The notes: a model not told the origin generated them from the letters alone. A DNA stretch of 24,107 bases from Ichthyophthirius multifiliis (GCF_000220395.1 NW_004086695.1:1-24107), one strand, 5' to 3'; counted from the stretch's first letter, positions 1-11,528 are shown. Numbers and translations: made by a program.

Positions 1-244
1 AGTGTGTTTAAAATAATATTCTATTTATTCAAAATAATACAAACAAACAAAAAACTTAATATAATAATAAAATTTTTATTTATTTTTTTTAAAAAAAATT
101 CGGATAATATATAAAAATATAAAATTAATAAATTAATAATTATGTATATATTTATATATAAAAATTCATGTTTATTTTAGAATTTAAACAAAATATAAAT
201 ATTTTTTTTATTTTTTTTCTAATTAGTTAATATGTTATAGATTA
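1..244. other. 3' flank of HSCB, no gene seen
   Basis: A+T-rich DNA with long A and T runs lying downstream of the minus-strand HSCB stop. No open frame with recognisable protein content and no RNA gene were seen. It probably holds the 3' UTR of HSCB. Confidence 0.6.
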
Positions 245-1175
245 TCAAAATTATTACTAAAATTTATTATTTTATATCTATTCGAATATCTTTTTTATAT
301 TTTCTAAAGTAGATTCATGATATCTTAATTTAATAATATGAATAGCTGCATTTTAATAATCTTATTAATCTAATAACTAATTAATTTTATTTATAGTTTC
401 TTTTTTTAATTAATTAACATATTATTCATGTTAATCCAATTCATCTTTATTATTACAATCTTCTATTTCAAACCTAATTTCCATAACTTCTTTCAAAAAA
501 TATTCATCATCTTTTATGGTTTCTAATAATTCATCTTTTTTACCATGAGTTAATAAATTAAGCTATAATAAAATAATATTTATATATTTTAAAAATATAA
601 ATTAAAATAAATATATATATAAAAATAAATTAAAAATGCATACATATATATATATATATTTATAAATTTATTTATTTATATTTTTATATATTTATATATT
701 TATATATTTTTATATATTACTAAATATTCACTTCTTTGTAAATCATCTTTTAATGCTTTATAAGCTTCATTTATATACATACTGTAAGTTTCACTAAATT
801 TGAGCATTTTCTTTTTTTATATATTAATTAATAATTCACCTTTTATAATATATATAAAATACATCTGATTTAGAATGATATTTATCAGGATGGAAACATT
901 TTTGCAATTTTTTATATTCTTAGTCTAATTTTTTTTCATTTATTTCAAATGTTGGTTTTCTTTTTTTTTTTTTAATTATTATTATTATTTAAATTATTAT
1001 TATTTTACAAATTAAATAATTTAAAATAATTCAATCCCGCAATTCCTAATGTTGGATCTTATAAAAAATTGCATTTTCCGCATTAAAATAAATTAGTTTG
1101 GAATATTTTACTATCACAATTCCAACATTATGGTTTAATTTAATGTATTATTAATTTTTCATCTTTTTATACCAT
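245..1175 (-). CDS. HSCB: Iron-sulfur cluster co-chaperone HSCB (Jac1/HscB J-protein)
   Basis: J-domain co-chaperone that brings the Fe-S scaffold ISCU to a mitochondrial Hsp70 and stimulates its ATPase. Four exons: 1009-1175, 863-959, 721-810 and 245-562; GT-AG introns 960-1008, 811-862 and 563-720. The spliced frame gives 223 aa, close to human HSCB (235). Residues 17-35 carry the zinc-binding pair seen in animal HSCB (CWNC and CGKC), followed by the J domain (LDQEYKKLQKCFHPDKYHSK, HPD at 79-81) and INEAYKALKDDLQRSEYL. The C-terminal ISCU-binding helical part follows (FLKEVMEIRFEIED, then IIKLRYHESTLENIKKIF). TAA/TAG are read as Gln throughout and TGA ends the frame. The start at 1175 is the first ATG in frame with the zinc motif but gives no obvious targeting peptide. 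An alternative first exon from an ATG at 1294, spliced 1260/1163, would add MIRFIPHMLIE. The gene is divergent from XPB. Identification is firm; the N-terminus is not. Confidence 0.9.
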
Positions 1176-2170
1176 ATTTTTTTTTTATTTTAATTTAAAT
1201 TATAGTATTTTTATTGAAAATAAAAAAGGCTTTTTTTTCTAGAGACTATAAAATTTCTACTCTCAATTAACATATGTGGTATAAATCTAATCATTTTATA
1301 TATTGTTATTATTTCTTGGATATATATATTTTTTTTTCTATTGAAAATAAATTAAATTTTTTTCTTTTTTAATTTTATGCCTATTTTTATTAATATATAT
1401 AAAAAAATGCTAATTTATTTTAGAAATTTATTATTTATATGTTTTAATGTAAAAAAGAATATATTTTATAAAAAATTATTAAATATAACATTTTTTTGGA
1501 ATAATAGTATATTTATAAAAATTAAATTTTAAACAAATAAAAAAGAATAATCGAAAAAAAGTTTAATTTATAATTAAACATATATTAATAAATTTTTAAT
1601 AAAATAAAATAATTAAATATTTATATAATATATAAATAAATAATTATTATATGTTTTTTTTTACTTCTTCTTTATGTTATATAATAAAAAGTATATTTTA
1701 TTTCATATTTATAATAAAAATAAATGTATTTTTTCGTAAAAGAATATTAATTTATCAATTTAAAATATTTAATATATAATTTATATAGTTATTTATATAA
1801 AATTTCTATGTATATTTAAAATAAATAGAATTAAATTATCATGTAATTTACAAAATAAATAAATACGTATTGTTATACACTTTCTTTTAAAATAACATTT
1901 AAATTAGAAAAAAATACTTTAATTTATATATAAAGATTTAATTTAATATTTATCCCTTCCCCAAACATTAAATATAAATATTTCATAAAAAATTAACATA
2001 TGTCATAATTTTATAAAATATAAACATTTAGAATAAAAAAGAATAATAAAGAAAAAACTTAAAAAAATAAAGATAAATAAATATAAAAATTTTAAACATT
2101 AATTTTTTGCTACAAAATAAACAATAAATATAAGATATACATAACGAAAAAAAAAAAAAATTCGAAAAAA
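1176..2170. other. Divergent spacer between HSCB and XPB
   Basis: About 1 kb between two divergently transcribed genes, so it should hold both promoters. It contains A/T runs, one AAAAAAGGCTTTTTTTT block at 1222-1238 and a more C-rich patch near 1950-1965. A possible extra 5' exon of HSCB (1261-1294, minus strand) lies at its left end. No other coding region is supported. Confidence 0.6.
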
Positions 2171-3265
2171 ATGGAAAACGATGATGATTATGATTTTCAT
2201 GACTACTCATATATAAAACTAAAACAAGATTACGAAAACCGTCCTTTATTTTTAAGCCCTGATGGTTATATATTTCTAGAAACATTCAGTCCATTATACC
2301 GTACAGCTTATTAATTTTTAATATCAATAGCCGAACCTATCCAAAGACCATTAACTGTACATAAATTTGTAATGAGTAAATATTCATTATATACAGCTAT
2401 GGTATTATAATACTAACCGCAAGATATAATATTGTGTTTGAAAGAATTATCAAAGAATCGTGAAATTCCTTAAACAATAATAGACTATATATTATAAAAC
2501 ACAAAAAACTACGGATCAGCTCGTTTGTTTTTAGACGGCTAGAATTATTTTTTAGACATAGAAAGTAAAATATGGGAGTAAATAAAATACGATAATCCTT
2601 AAATAAAGAATCTAATTTGTGAAACTGAATTTTCATTTGACAATATAATTAAAGAAAATAAAGAATTAAAAGAAATACAAAACGATTTAAATATATTTTT
2701 TTTCAAAAAAACAATAAAAAAATAACCATAAAATGAATCAGATGATGAAGATAATAATAAAGATAATTTCATAAATTAAATAATAAACTAAAAAAAAAAA
2801 ACAAATAAATCCTTCAAAAGAATACAAATAACCGGTGATTATTTCGAAATAACAAAATCTGTTATAAATGCAAATGTCCCTTTGATTCAAGAATACGATT
2901 TCTAAAAGTAGGATTCCTTTAAATACTTATAAATGGATATTTAACCGAAAATGAAGATTCGATATTACCAAGAAAAAGCGTTAAAAAATATTTTTATAGA
3001 ACAAAAAGCTCGGTCAGGTTTAATTATATTACCATACGGTGCTGGCAAGACTATAGTAGGTGTGATAGCTATAGAGAGAATAAAATAGAGTACAATAGTT
3101 ATTTGCGATTCTGATGTTTCAGTAGATTAATGGAGAGATGAATTAGAAAGATGGACTACAATAAGTAGAAATAAAATAGTAAGATTTACTGGAAGAATAA
3201 CTGATGAATGGATAACTAGAGAAACCGTAATTATATATAAAACTAAATGTAAAAAAAATAATAAA

Positions 3266-3315
<50 letters not shown>

Positions 3316-4529
3316 TTATTATAGGACGATCCTATTATTTTATTAACAACATATTATATGTTATCAAAAAAAAGAGAAAAGAATCAATCTTAGACTTCTA
3401 AAAAATAATAATATATTTAAACTATTTAAGAAAAACAATGGGGAGTATGCATTATTGATGAAGTACATAAATTACCAGCAAATACATTTTAAAACGTTTT
3501 AAAATAATATAAATTTCACTTCAAATTAGGACTAACAGCAACCCCGTATAGGGAAGATGAGAAAATAAGTAATCTATTTTATATGATTGGTCCTAAATTA
3601 TATGAAGAGAACTGGCATGATTTGGTTAAATAAGGTTTTTTGGCAAGTCCTTATTGTGTAGAAATACGATGTAATATGGCTGAATACTGGAAATAATAAT
3701 ATGATAGAAAAAATGACATTTCTTAAAAAAGATATTTTATAGGCGCTTAAAGGGAACTTTTACATACTTCGAATCCTAATAAATTTAATGTTTTGGAGTT
3801 TTTAATTAAAATACATGAAGATAGAGGTGATAAAATACTTGTTTTTTGCGATAGACCTGTAGTTTTGGAATATTACTCCAAAATTTTAAAATATCCAATC
3901 GTTTCAGGAAATGTGTAATAAGATGAGAGAAAAACAATATATAATTTATTCAAAAATACAAATTAAATTAATACTATTTTTCTTTCTCGCGTAGGTTTTT
4001 TATATATTAATTTTAACTTTAATATATATTAACTATATAATTAGGAGATACTGCTATTGATCTTCCTTCTGCTAATGTAGGTATTTAAATAGGAATACAT
4101 TTTAAAAGCAGAAGATAAGAAGTTTAAAGATTAGGTAGAATTATGAGAGCTAAAGGAAATTATGATGGATAATATAATGCTTTTTGGTATACATTAGTCT
4201 CTAAATGTACAGATGAAGTCAATTATTGTTTAAGTAGATAAAAATGCTTAATTAATTAAGGTTTTAAATACGAAGTTTTGGATGAAAGTGACCTTCCATT
4301 TAGAAAATAGCCATAGAAATTTAAATGGATGAATAAAATTAATGAATAAGATTATTTATATGATATTTTAATGAGCTAAGAGGATAAAATTGATAAGAAA
4401 GTCTCCAGTTCAAGTAGCTCGGGAAGTGATTCAGAAAATAATGTTCATAATATTCAAATTTAAACAAAAGAAAGTAATGTTTTGTTCTCTAATTTAGCTT
4501 TGTATAAAGAAGTTATTGTTAAAAAATGA
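2171..4529 (+). CDS. ERCC3: TFIIH DNA helicase/translocase XPB (ERCC3/Rad25/Ssl2)
   Basis: SF2 ATPase subunit of TFIIH that opens promoter DNA for RNA polymerase II and acts in nucleotide excision repair. Exons 2171-3226, 3325-3994 and 4045-4529 (introns 3227-3324 and 3995-4044) give 736 aa; human XPB has 782. The N-terminal XPB domain is clear ([33 protein letters not shown]). An acidic/lysine linker (about 185-215) precedes the helicase core. Walker A is LPYGAGKT (GAGKT 290-294), the DEVH box is [10 protein letters not shown] (397-400), and the XPB-specific RED motif follows in [10 protein letters not shown] (428-430). The second lobe has [32 protein letters not shown] and motif [17 protein letters not shown]. 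The tail holds a serine-rich acidic patch. Both introns fall inside conserved core sequence, and splicing restores it exactly; the first is mostly a (TA)n tract. The ATG is the first in frame, after an A-rich leader. All catalytic motifs are present, so the protein looks functional. Confidence 0.96.
3271..3310. repeat. (TA)n tract inside the first XPB intron
   Basis: An uninterrupted TA dinucleotide run of about 40 bases lies within intron 3227-3324 of XPB. It is likely to vary in length between strains, and removal by splicing leaves it harmless. Confidence 0.9.
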
Positions 4530-4601
4530 TTTTTTGTTTGTTTTATAATATAAAAAATAAATAAACAATTATATAAATGTATTTTATAAAGAATGTTTAA
4601 A

Positions 4602-4634
<33 letters not shown>

Positions 4635-5017
4635 TTTATTATATTACATAAATATTAACGAGTTATGTTTTTTATATACAAATTTTTAATTAATTCTATT
4701 ATAAATTTAGAAAAAAAATTAAATATTATATTTTTTAATAAATTAATTATTCTATAAATTAAAAAAAAACAAAAAACAAAAAACAAAAAACATAATTTAA
4801 AAAAAAAAAGCAGAAAAAACTAATAAACATGAAATAAAAATAAAGACATAAAAAAAAAAAAAAACCACGAAAATTAATATTTTTATAAAAAAAAAAATAT
4901 TTATAATAGAAATAGATATAAATACATTATTAAAGAATTAAAATATTAACTTTTTGTAAAAAACAACTTATATATGTATATAAGTAAATATTTTTTTAAA
5001 TAATAACAAAAATAAAA
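4530..5017. other. Tail-to-tail spacer, no gene seen
   Basis: Convergent 3' region between XPB (+) and the cysteine-rich protein gene (-). It contains a TA run at 4611-4632, A-rich stretches and a short series of AAAAAAC-like units near 4765-4800. No coding or RNA gene signal was seen. Confidence 0.6.
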
Positions 5018-5275
5018 TCATAAATCACCAACTCTTCTTCTTCTTCTTCTTGGTTAAGGCTTTCCACAAGGACAATTATCATCTCCTTTTTTATTAGTCC
5101 ATTTGCAAATAGATCCATCTTCACATTCACATTCTCCGTTATCATTATCAGTACATTTCATCATTTTATATGTACATTTGAATTCTTATGCGATTTACAT
5201 GCAATTTCCTTGAACATATTTTACAGAAATACCTAAAATTACTAATAAAAGACATATATATAAGAAAGTTTTCAT
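5018..5275 (-). CDS. Small secreted cysteine-rich protein with Arg6 tail, unknown function
   Basis: An intronless 85-aa frame. Residues 1-23 form a textbook signal peptide (MKTFLYICLLLVILGISVKY, cleavage likely after VQG). The predicted mature chain of about 62 aa has eight cysteines, spaced C-8-C-6-C-7-C-1-C-5-C-10-C-1-C, in an acidic/polar background (CTDNDNGECECEDGSIC). It then ends with QP, six consecutive Arg codons (all AGA) and VGDL. Even cysteine number and secretion suggest a disulfide-bonded extracellular or secretory-granule peptide. I do not recognise the family. The tail is read only because the TAA after GKP is Gln in this code. The gene is convergent with XPB and lies about 300 bp downstream of the WD40 gene on the same strand. 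The start is the only ATG giving the signal peptide. Confidence 0.8.
5033..5050. repeat. (TCT)6 microsatellite coding Arg6
   Basis: Six perfect TCT triplets (AGA on the coding strand) near the 3' end of the secreted cysteine-rich protein gene. Slippage would change the number of arginines without changing frame. Confidence 0.9.
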
Positions 5276-5572
5276 TTTTTTTTTAATTTATTTCTTTCTA
5301 TTTTTTATTTATTTAATTTTTCTTTATATTTTTTTATATTTTTGATAATATATTTAAAATCTTTTATATAATATGTTTTATTTTTAAACATTATTAAATT
5401 TTTATATATAATAAGATATTTAAAACCCGATTTTCTTTTAAAAAAATAATAAAATATTGAACTACATTATTCTAAATTAAAAAAAATAGTAAAACAATGA
5501 CTAAAATAAAATAATATATAATATATAAAATTCTAACAAAAAAAATACAAAAAAAAAAAAGCTCATCATTCA
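5276..5572. other. Spacer between two minus-strand genes
   Basis: About 300 bases of A+T-rich DNA between the cysteine-rich protein start and the WD40 gene stop. It should hold the promoter of the former and the 3' UTR of the latter. No specific element was recognised. Confidence 0.55.
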
Positions 5573-7480
5573 TCATTCCCAAACATGAATATTTCTATCA
5601 CTTCCCACACTCCAAATATTTCCATCTAAAAGTACACTAAAATTATTACACGGTCCTTTATGTCCTTCCAAACTATGTACACACTACTTTATATTCAAAT
5701 CCCAGAATTTCACTGTTCCATCAGCACTAGAACTGACTATAACCTTATCTGCGAAAAGTGCTACTTTTGTAATTTATGAAAAATGAGACTCCATTTTGGC
5801 AATAATAGACCCTGTATGTATATTCCATACAAAATACACTTATCATAACTTCCAGATACCAAAGTGATATCATCAGGTAAAAAAACGATTGTAAAAACGT
5901 AATCTTTATGTCCTAATAATGTTCTAACTTCATTAGCATTATGATTTTTTTTATTAATTCTCCACACTTTGATACTATTATCTGACGATCCAGATACTAG
6001 ACACCTCTAGTTTTCAAAAAGGGAATATTTCTTACCTAAAAAAGTCCTAAAAGGTTAACATAAACACAAAACTTCATTACTATGTCCGGATATAGTTTTT
6101 AAAGTTTCCCCACTTTACAAATCCCAAATTTTAATAGTATAATCTGCACTTCCACTAGCCATAAATTGTCCACTTAAGTAAAGTAAACAAATAACCCCAC
6201 AAATATGTCCTTTAAGGCTTTTTATTAAATACTACTGAGAAGATTATTATTAGTTAATATCTTTTGGAGTACTTGCTATTTCATCCTATTTAGCTAATTA
6301 TTAAGGAATATTCCACATTTTAATAGTTTTATCGTAACTTGCACTTATTAAATACCCATTAGGGAGACTTATTAAATCCCTAATTCCATCTGTATGACCT
6401 TTTAATATCAAATAACATTCCATATTTTACAAATCCCATAATCTAATGGTATTATCTTCACCTCCAGTAGCTATTTTAGAATTGTTTTAGAAACTACAAA
6501 TACAATAAATAGCCCTTTAATGTCCACTGGGAAAGTCTTAAGTTTATTAAATTTTTCGAATTTGGTCCATTTTTATAGTCTGTAGAACGTTTTGGGGTAC
6601 TTAGTTGCTTATAGTCTAGTTAAATAAACGACTTTAGCTAAATGAAGAATTTTCTTGTAATAATGATTCTTAAATATTTGTTTAAAAAGAATCATTTTCT
6701 TCAAATAATTTTTATTAGTAGTTTATTAAATTGGGAATAGTTTAAAGTATTTTTTCTTAAAATGAACAACTTTAAGTCTATAAGGAATCTATAATTTCTT
6801 ATTTTACCTTTATTTCCCTTTATTGTGTTTATAAAATATTCTTTAAATGAGGTTTTAAATAAACAGTATTCTCATTTCTACTTTTTTAATCCTAAATATA
6901 TATATATATATATATATATAATAAATATTACTTCAAATAGTGTTTCTAATAAATTTTAAAGTCCTTTATGTGTTTAAGTTTCATATGAATTAATTAATTA
7001 TTCAAAAGATTAATTTTTAAAAAGGATTGATTATTAATATTATTCACAAACTAAACAATATAAATTAGATGATTTATTTAAAAACTCTTCTTATATTTAT
7101 TATAATTAAGAAACAATACTTCTCTTCATTTATTCGAATGCTTCTTGTATTTGTTCCATGATTTTATTTATTTAAATAGTAAACTTATTTTTTTCTTCTT
7201 CTATATGTTATTTATAATCATTTTCTATATTTTTCCTTTAATTTAAATATTTGTATATCTCAGGATCTGAATTTAAGCCTTTGGCATCTTAAATATTCTT
7301 TTGCTAATATAAAAATTCTTCTATATCTATAAGTTCTTGTTAATTACATGGAATTTGATTCTTATGGATACACGATGAGCAAAATAATTAATTAGAAAAT
7401 TAATTCGAAAAATTAAAAAATTCTACTCGTTTGTTTGGATGTTAGTTACAATATGGGTAAGAAGGAAGTGTATATGACAT
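5573..7480 (-). CDS. B-box-like, coiled-coil, WD40-repeat protein (one apparent frame break)
   Basis: Scaffold-type protein of about 622 aa if the frame break is ignored. Exon 1 is 6932-7480; after a 40-nt intron (6892-6931) exon 2 runs to the TGA at 5573-5575. The N-terminus has CNQHPNK...LFCSSCIH, resembling the zinc-binding ends of a B-box. A long Gln/Glu/Lys-rich segment likely to be coiled coil follows (about 40-200). Seven WD40 repeats make a full propeller: GHQRAIYCICSF..IRLWD, GHTDGIRDL..IKMWN, GHICGVICL..IKIWD, GHSNEVLCL..IKVWR, GHKDYVFTI..VWN, a repeat lacking GH (..VKFWD) and GHKGPCNNF..IHVWE. Near 5831-5834 the frame moves by one base inside a T4 run (coding strand), between DKC and VWNIHTG. 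Both sides match the WD consensus, so a missed T in the sequence is the simplest cause. Proteins combining B-box and WD40 are common in ciliates; the specific function is unknown. Confidence 0.85.
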
Positions 7481-10366
7481 TTTTTAATTTTAATATAATA
7501 TATGTTTGTTGGTTTTTTTTTTATTATTATTATTATAATTATTATATATTAAATAAATATATGTTTTATTTTTTATTTATTTTTCTTTTTGTTTTGTTTT
7601 TTATTTAAATATAAATACATATACACAATTTTTATATGAAATTAAATCAAGAAAATATAAAAAAGGCTTCAAAACAATTTTCTTATATTAATTAAATATT
7701 AAAATAAAATTATAAATCGATAATGTGAAAAAGTTTTATTTATTTTTTAAAAAATAGCCTAATATAACTAAATCTATTAAAATGAGTAAAATATTAAAGC
7801 TATTCAAAATTTAATTTTATTAAAAAATTTTAGATAACTTAATTTTATGGTATTTACTTAATATATTGAAAAAAAAATTAATTTTTTGTAAAATACATAA
7901 AAATTATATTAAATTATATTTTTTTTATTTAGTATATATCTATATTTTTTTTTATTATTACTAAGGCTATTTATCCATTATGAAGTTATAGGTTATCTTA
8001 CCCTAGGGAAACAAAAATACATATATATATATAGAATACAAAAAAATATTGTAAACAATTAAAATTAATAGATAATTGAAAAAAGGTAATTTAATATAAA
8101 TATTAAATTTAATATGAATATAAATTATTTTAACAATTATAAAATAATATTAATAAAAATTATAAATTTTTAATATTTATAAAAGCTTTTATAATATAAT
8201 ATTATATTTAATTATAAAAGCCTAATAATAAAAAAAAATTGGGAATATATTATATAATATAATTATATATTTTTTTTGATTATTAGTTTTTTTAATTTTG
8301 TTTATTTTAAGAAAATCATCTATAAAATAAACAAATTTTAATAATATTATTAAATTAACAAAAAAAGTTTAAATAATTTCGCCTAAGATATTGAAATATT
8401 GGATGTTTTTAATTATAAAAAAATATTTTTTATTATAATAGTATTTTCGTATATATTTCTAATTATATTTAAGTATATATATTAGAATTGCTATTAAATA
8501 TATGGAGCTGATATAGTTTTAAATAATCATATTAAATAAAAATATTTTAATAACGAAGATAAAATAATAAATTAAATATACTGAGTTTTTAAAATTCAGA
8601 TATATTATAAAGATAATAATAAATAATTCTTAAATATTTTCTATTATTAAAATTAAAATTTTAAGCAATTAATTATATATATTGATATAATTTTAATTAA
8701 ATAAAAAAATTAAATATTAATAATAATTCGAAACATTTATATTAATAAGACTTAAACATACAACATTTTTAATTTTAAAATTTTACCTTTAAAAAATCAA
8801 ATAAAATATATTACAGTTAAAATAATAAACATTATTTTTTATATATAATATAAATGTATTTAAAAAATATTAATGTTTTAGCTATATAACAATAGTTTAA
8901 TATATATAATAGTTTTTATATTAATTTATTTTAGACACTAATTAAAAAATATTAATTGCAAATAGGTATTATCATTTAATACATTATTTATTTTAAATTT
9001 TATATCTTATATATCATTTTCATAAATAAATTAATATGATTTATATAGTTTTTATCAAAAAATAAATATATATTTTTTATAATTTTTTTTTTTAAATATA
9101 TATATAATACGTATTTCTTAAGAAGAAAATATTTATTATTTTATTTTTTAAATTTATCAAATTATAAAAACAAAAGAATTATTTATGGAAATTTTTATTA
9201 TATATTTATAATATATAAATTTCTATTTTACTCTTCTTTTGTTTTATTAATTTATTTATTTAAATTTTTTTAAAAATAATAAATTTTTTACTGATAAGTT
9301 ATAAAATTCCTTTAAAATAAATGAAAAGCAAACTAAAGAAAATATTATAATTATTTAAAAAAATAAAAAATATACAAACATAAAAAAAATAGGTGTGAAT
9401 AAATAAATTAGTAAAAAAACAAACTAATAAATACAATAAATAATATAATTTTTCATTAATTTAAATCAATTAAATAAATATGAATTAATATTTAAATTAA
9501 ACATCATAAATATGATTAAAAAATATGAGAAAGCTTAAATGAAAATATAAATTTTTAATGTTAATTCAAATTTAAATTATAAAAAAATAGAAATTTAAAA
9601 GAAATAAATGTTATACATTTTATCATCATATTATAATAAAAAAAGAGGTAAATAAAATTATATAAAAATAAGAGTGTATATATATATATATAAATATTAT
9701 TTATTAAATATAATAATTTATTTTATAATATATTATATTTTTAATTTTTTTTTATATTTTTTTATAATTTTTTATTTATAATTATTTTCTTTTTTTCTTT
9801 TAAAATTTAAAAAAACAAAAATCAAACCATATTAAAAATAAATAAATAAAAAATTATATCTATTTAAAATAAATGATTTAGTAAAATAACAATATTAAAG
9901 ATTAAAATAATTATTATTATAAAATTTAATATCTTTATACTTTATAATCTTTATAAATATATATTTTTTTTCTTATACTATTTTATCAATTTTTTTTTAT
10001 AATGTTTCATTATTTTTAATGAAATTAATTAATTTATAATATTTAATAAAATAAAAATAATATAATAATGATAATTTATAAAAGTAATTTTATTTATTTA
10101 GAACTTAATATTTTACTTTTAAATTAGAGGAATGTATAAAAGAATATTTTTTTTTTTTTAGTAAAATAATTTTGACTTTTAAAAAATAAAAGGAGGAAAA
10201 AATAAAAAGTATTAGATTTTAATAAAAAAATTTAATATACGCTTATATAATTTATAATATAAATAAAAATAATATAAAAGGCTTTTTTTACTTATATATA
10301 TTAAAACAAAATAAAGACACTTAAAATAAATAAAAACCATTGAAAAATAAAAGAATTATTATACCG
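7481..10366. other. Long gene-free spacer
   Basis: Nearly 2.9 kb upstream of both the WD40 gene (-) and the PWWP gene (+), so it contains two promoters. It is almost entirely A/T runs. Exceptions are a small G/C-richer block at 7962-8012 and AAAAAAGGCTTC at 7659-7670. A loose inverted-repeat pair sits at 7944-7969 and 8217-8239, and AAAAGGCTTTTTTT at 10276-10289. TGA-free frames exist by chance because stops are rare in such DNA, but none has convincing protein content. No tRNA-like B box or known small RNA was recognised. Confidence 0.6.
7944..8239. repeat. Possible inverted-repeat element
   Basis: The left arm (7944-7969) has nine T, then ATTATTA, CTA and AGGCT. The right arm (8217-8239) read on the opposite strand has nine T, ATTATTA and GGCT, so the arms match over about 20 bases with a 3-base gap. 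The block between them contains the G/C-richest stretch of the spacer. It could be a small MITE-like element or a chance pairing of low-complexity DNA; no coding capacity or target duplication was identified. Confidence 0.25.
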
Positions 10367-11493
10367 ATGAACAAAGGAAAATTCTAACTCAATCAATTAG
10401 TTTATGCAAAAATATAAGGATATCCTTGGTGGCCAGCAATTGTAAATATAAATATAAAAATAAAAAAATATAATGTAAAAAAAATCATATAAAAAGATTG
10501 GCTAATAAAAATAAAAAATTGAAAATGGCATAAAAAAAATCGAATATTTTGTTAATTTTATCGGTCATAATTCATAGTAAATATTTATTAATAAAAAAAT
10601 AAATTTGATATTTAACTAATTTAACTATGAAAAAAAATAAAAAAAAATAGCTCCATATTAAATGAAGAAAAAATATAAAAATATAATACTAAAATGGTTG
10701 ATTAAAAATATAAAAAAAATAAAAATTATATCAAATCTTTAGAAATCGCCGACCAAATAAACCAAGGAAAATACACATATGACGGTAATATAAAATAATA
10801 AGAAAAATATAAAAAATAATAATATTGTTAATAAAATAAAATTAGATTGGAAAACAAGTTTTATAGTATAAAAATTAAACTAGAAAAATGCTATTAATAA
10901 TAGCTTTAGTACATCTAATATTAATAATTTAAGTACTTTAAGCAATTCTGAATCTACAAAATTTCCTTAAATTTTGGAAAATTTATCTGAATAAGAAATA
11001 ATAAGCAATTAATAATAATTAAAATCCAAAGTGGGTAAAGTGAAAAAAATAACCAAATAAAAATTAAATAAACCAAAAAAGTCGCATAGTATAAAAAAAA
11101 TAGAAAAAAAAAAAATCAAAAAAGTTCAAGATAAAAATCAAAAAATAATTAAAATCAATCAAATAAAAATGAATATAATATTGATTAAGAATTTAATTAG
11201 TTATTTTCTACACTTATTAAATAATTTGATTATTAAAGTACTTGCTCATAAATAGAAATTATAATAAATAAAATTTCTTCCTTTTAAATTTCCGAATCGA
11301 ATGTTATTGATATACTATAGTAAAATATAGGAACATTTTTAATGTGTGCATAATAATTAATAAAAGAAAATAAATAATTAAATGATATATGTGATTAAAA
11401 ATTGATTAATTTAATAAATACATTAAGCTATTTGATTTAATAATTATAAAAAACATAACAAAAAAGTAATATATATATATAAATAAATACATT

Positions 11494-11528
<35 letters not shown>

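Noticed and set aside
2028-2636. Minus-strand open frames (2028-2285 and 2397-2636)
   Set aside because: They are antisense to well-conserved XPB codons; their Phe/Ser/Leu-rich translations are simply the complement of A-rich coding sequence.
3271-3310. Regular TA arrays as a CRISPR-like or satellite array
   Set aside because: They are dinucleotide runs without spacers, and this one lies inside an intron.
7783-8117. TGA-free frame of about 110 codons beginning with ATG at 7783
   Set aside because: With only one stop codon, long open frames arise by chance in A+T-rich DNA; the translation is Ile/Tyr/Lys/Leu low complexity with no recognisable domain.
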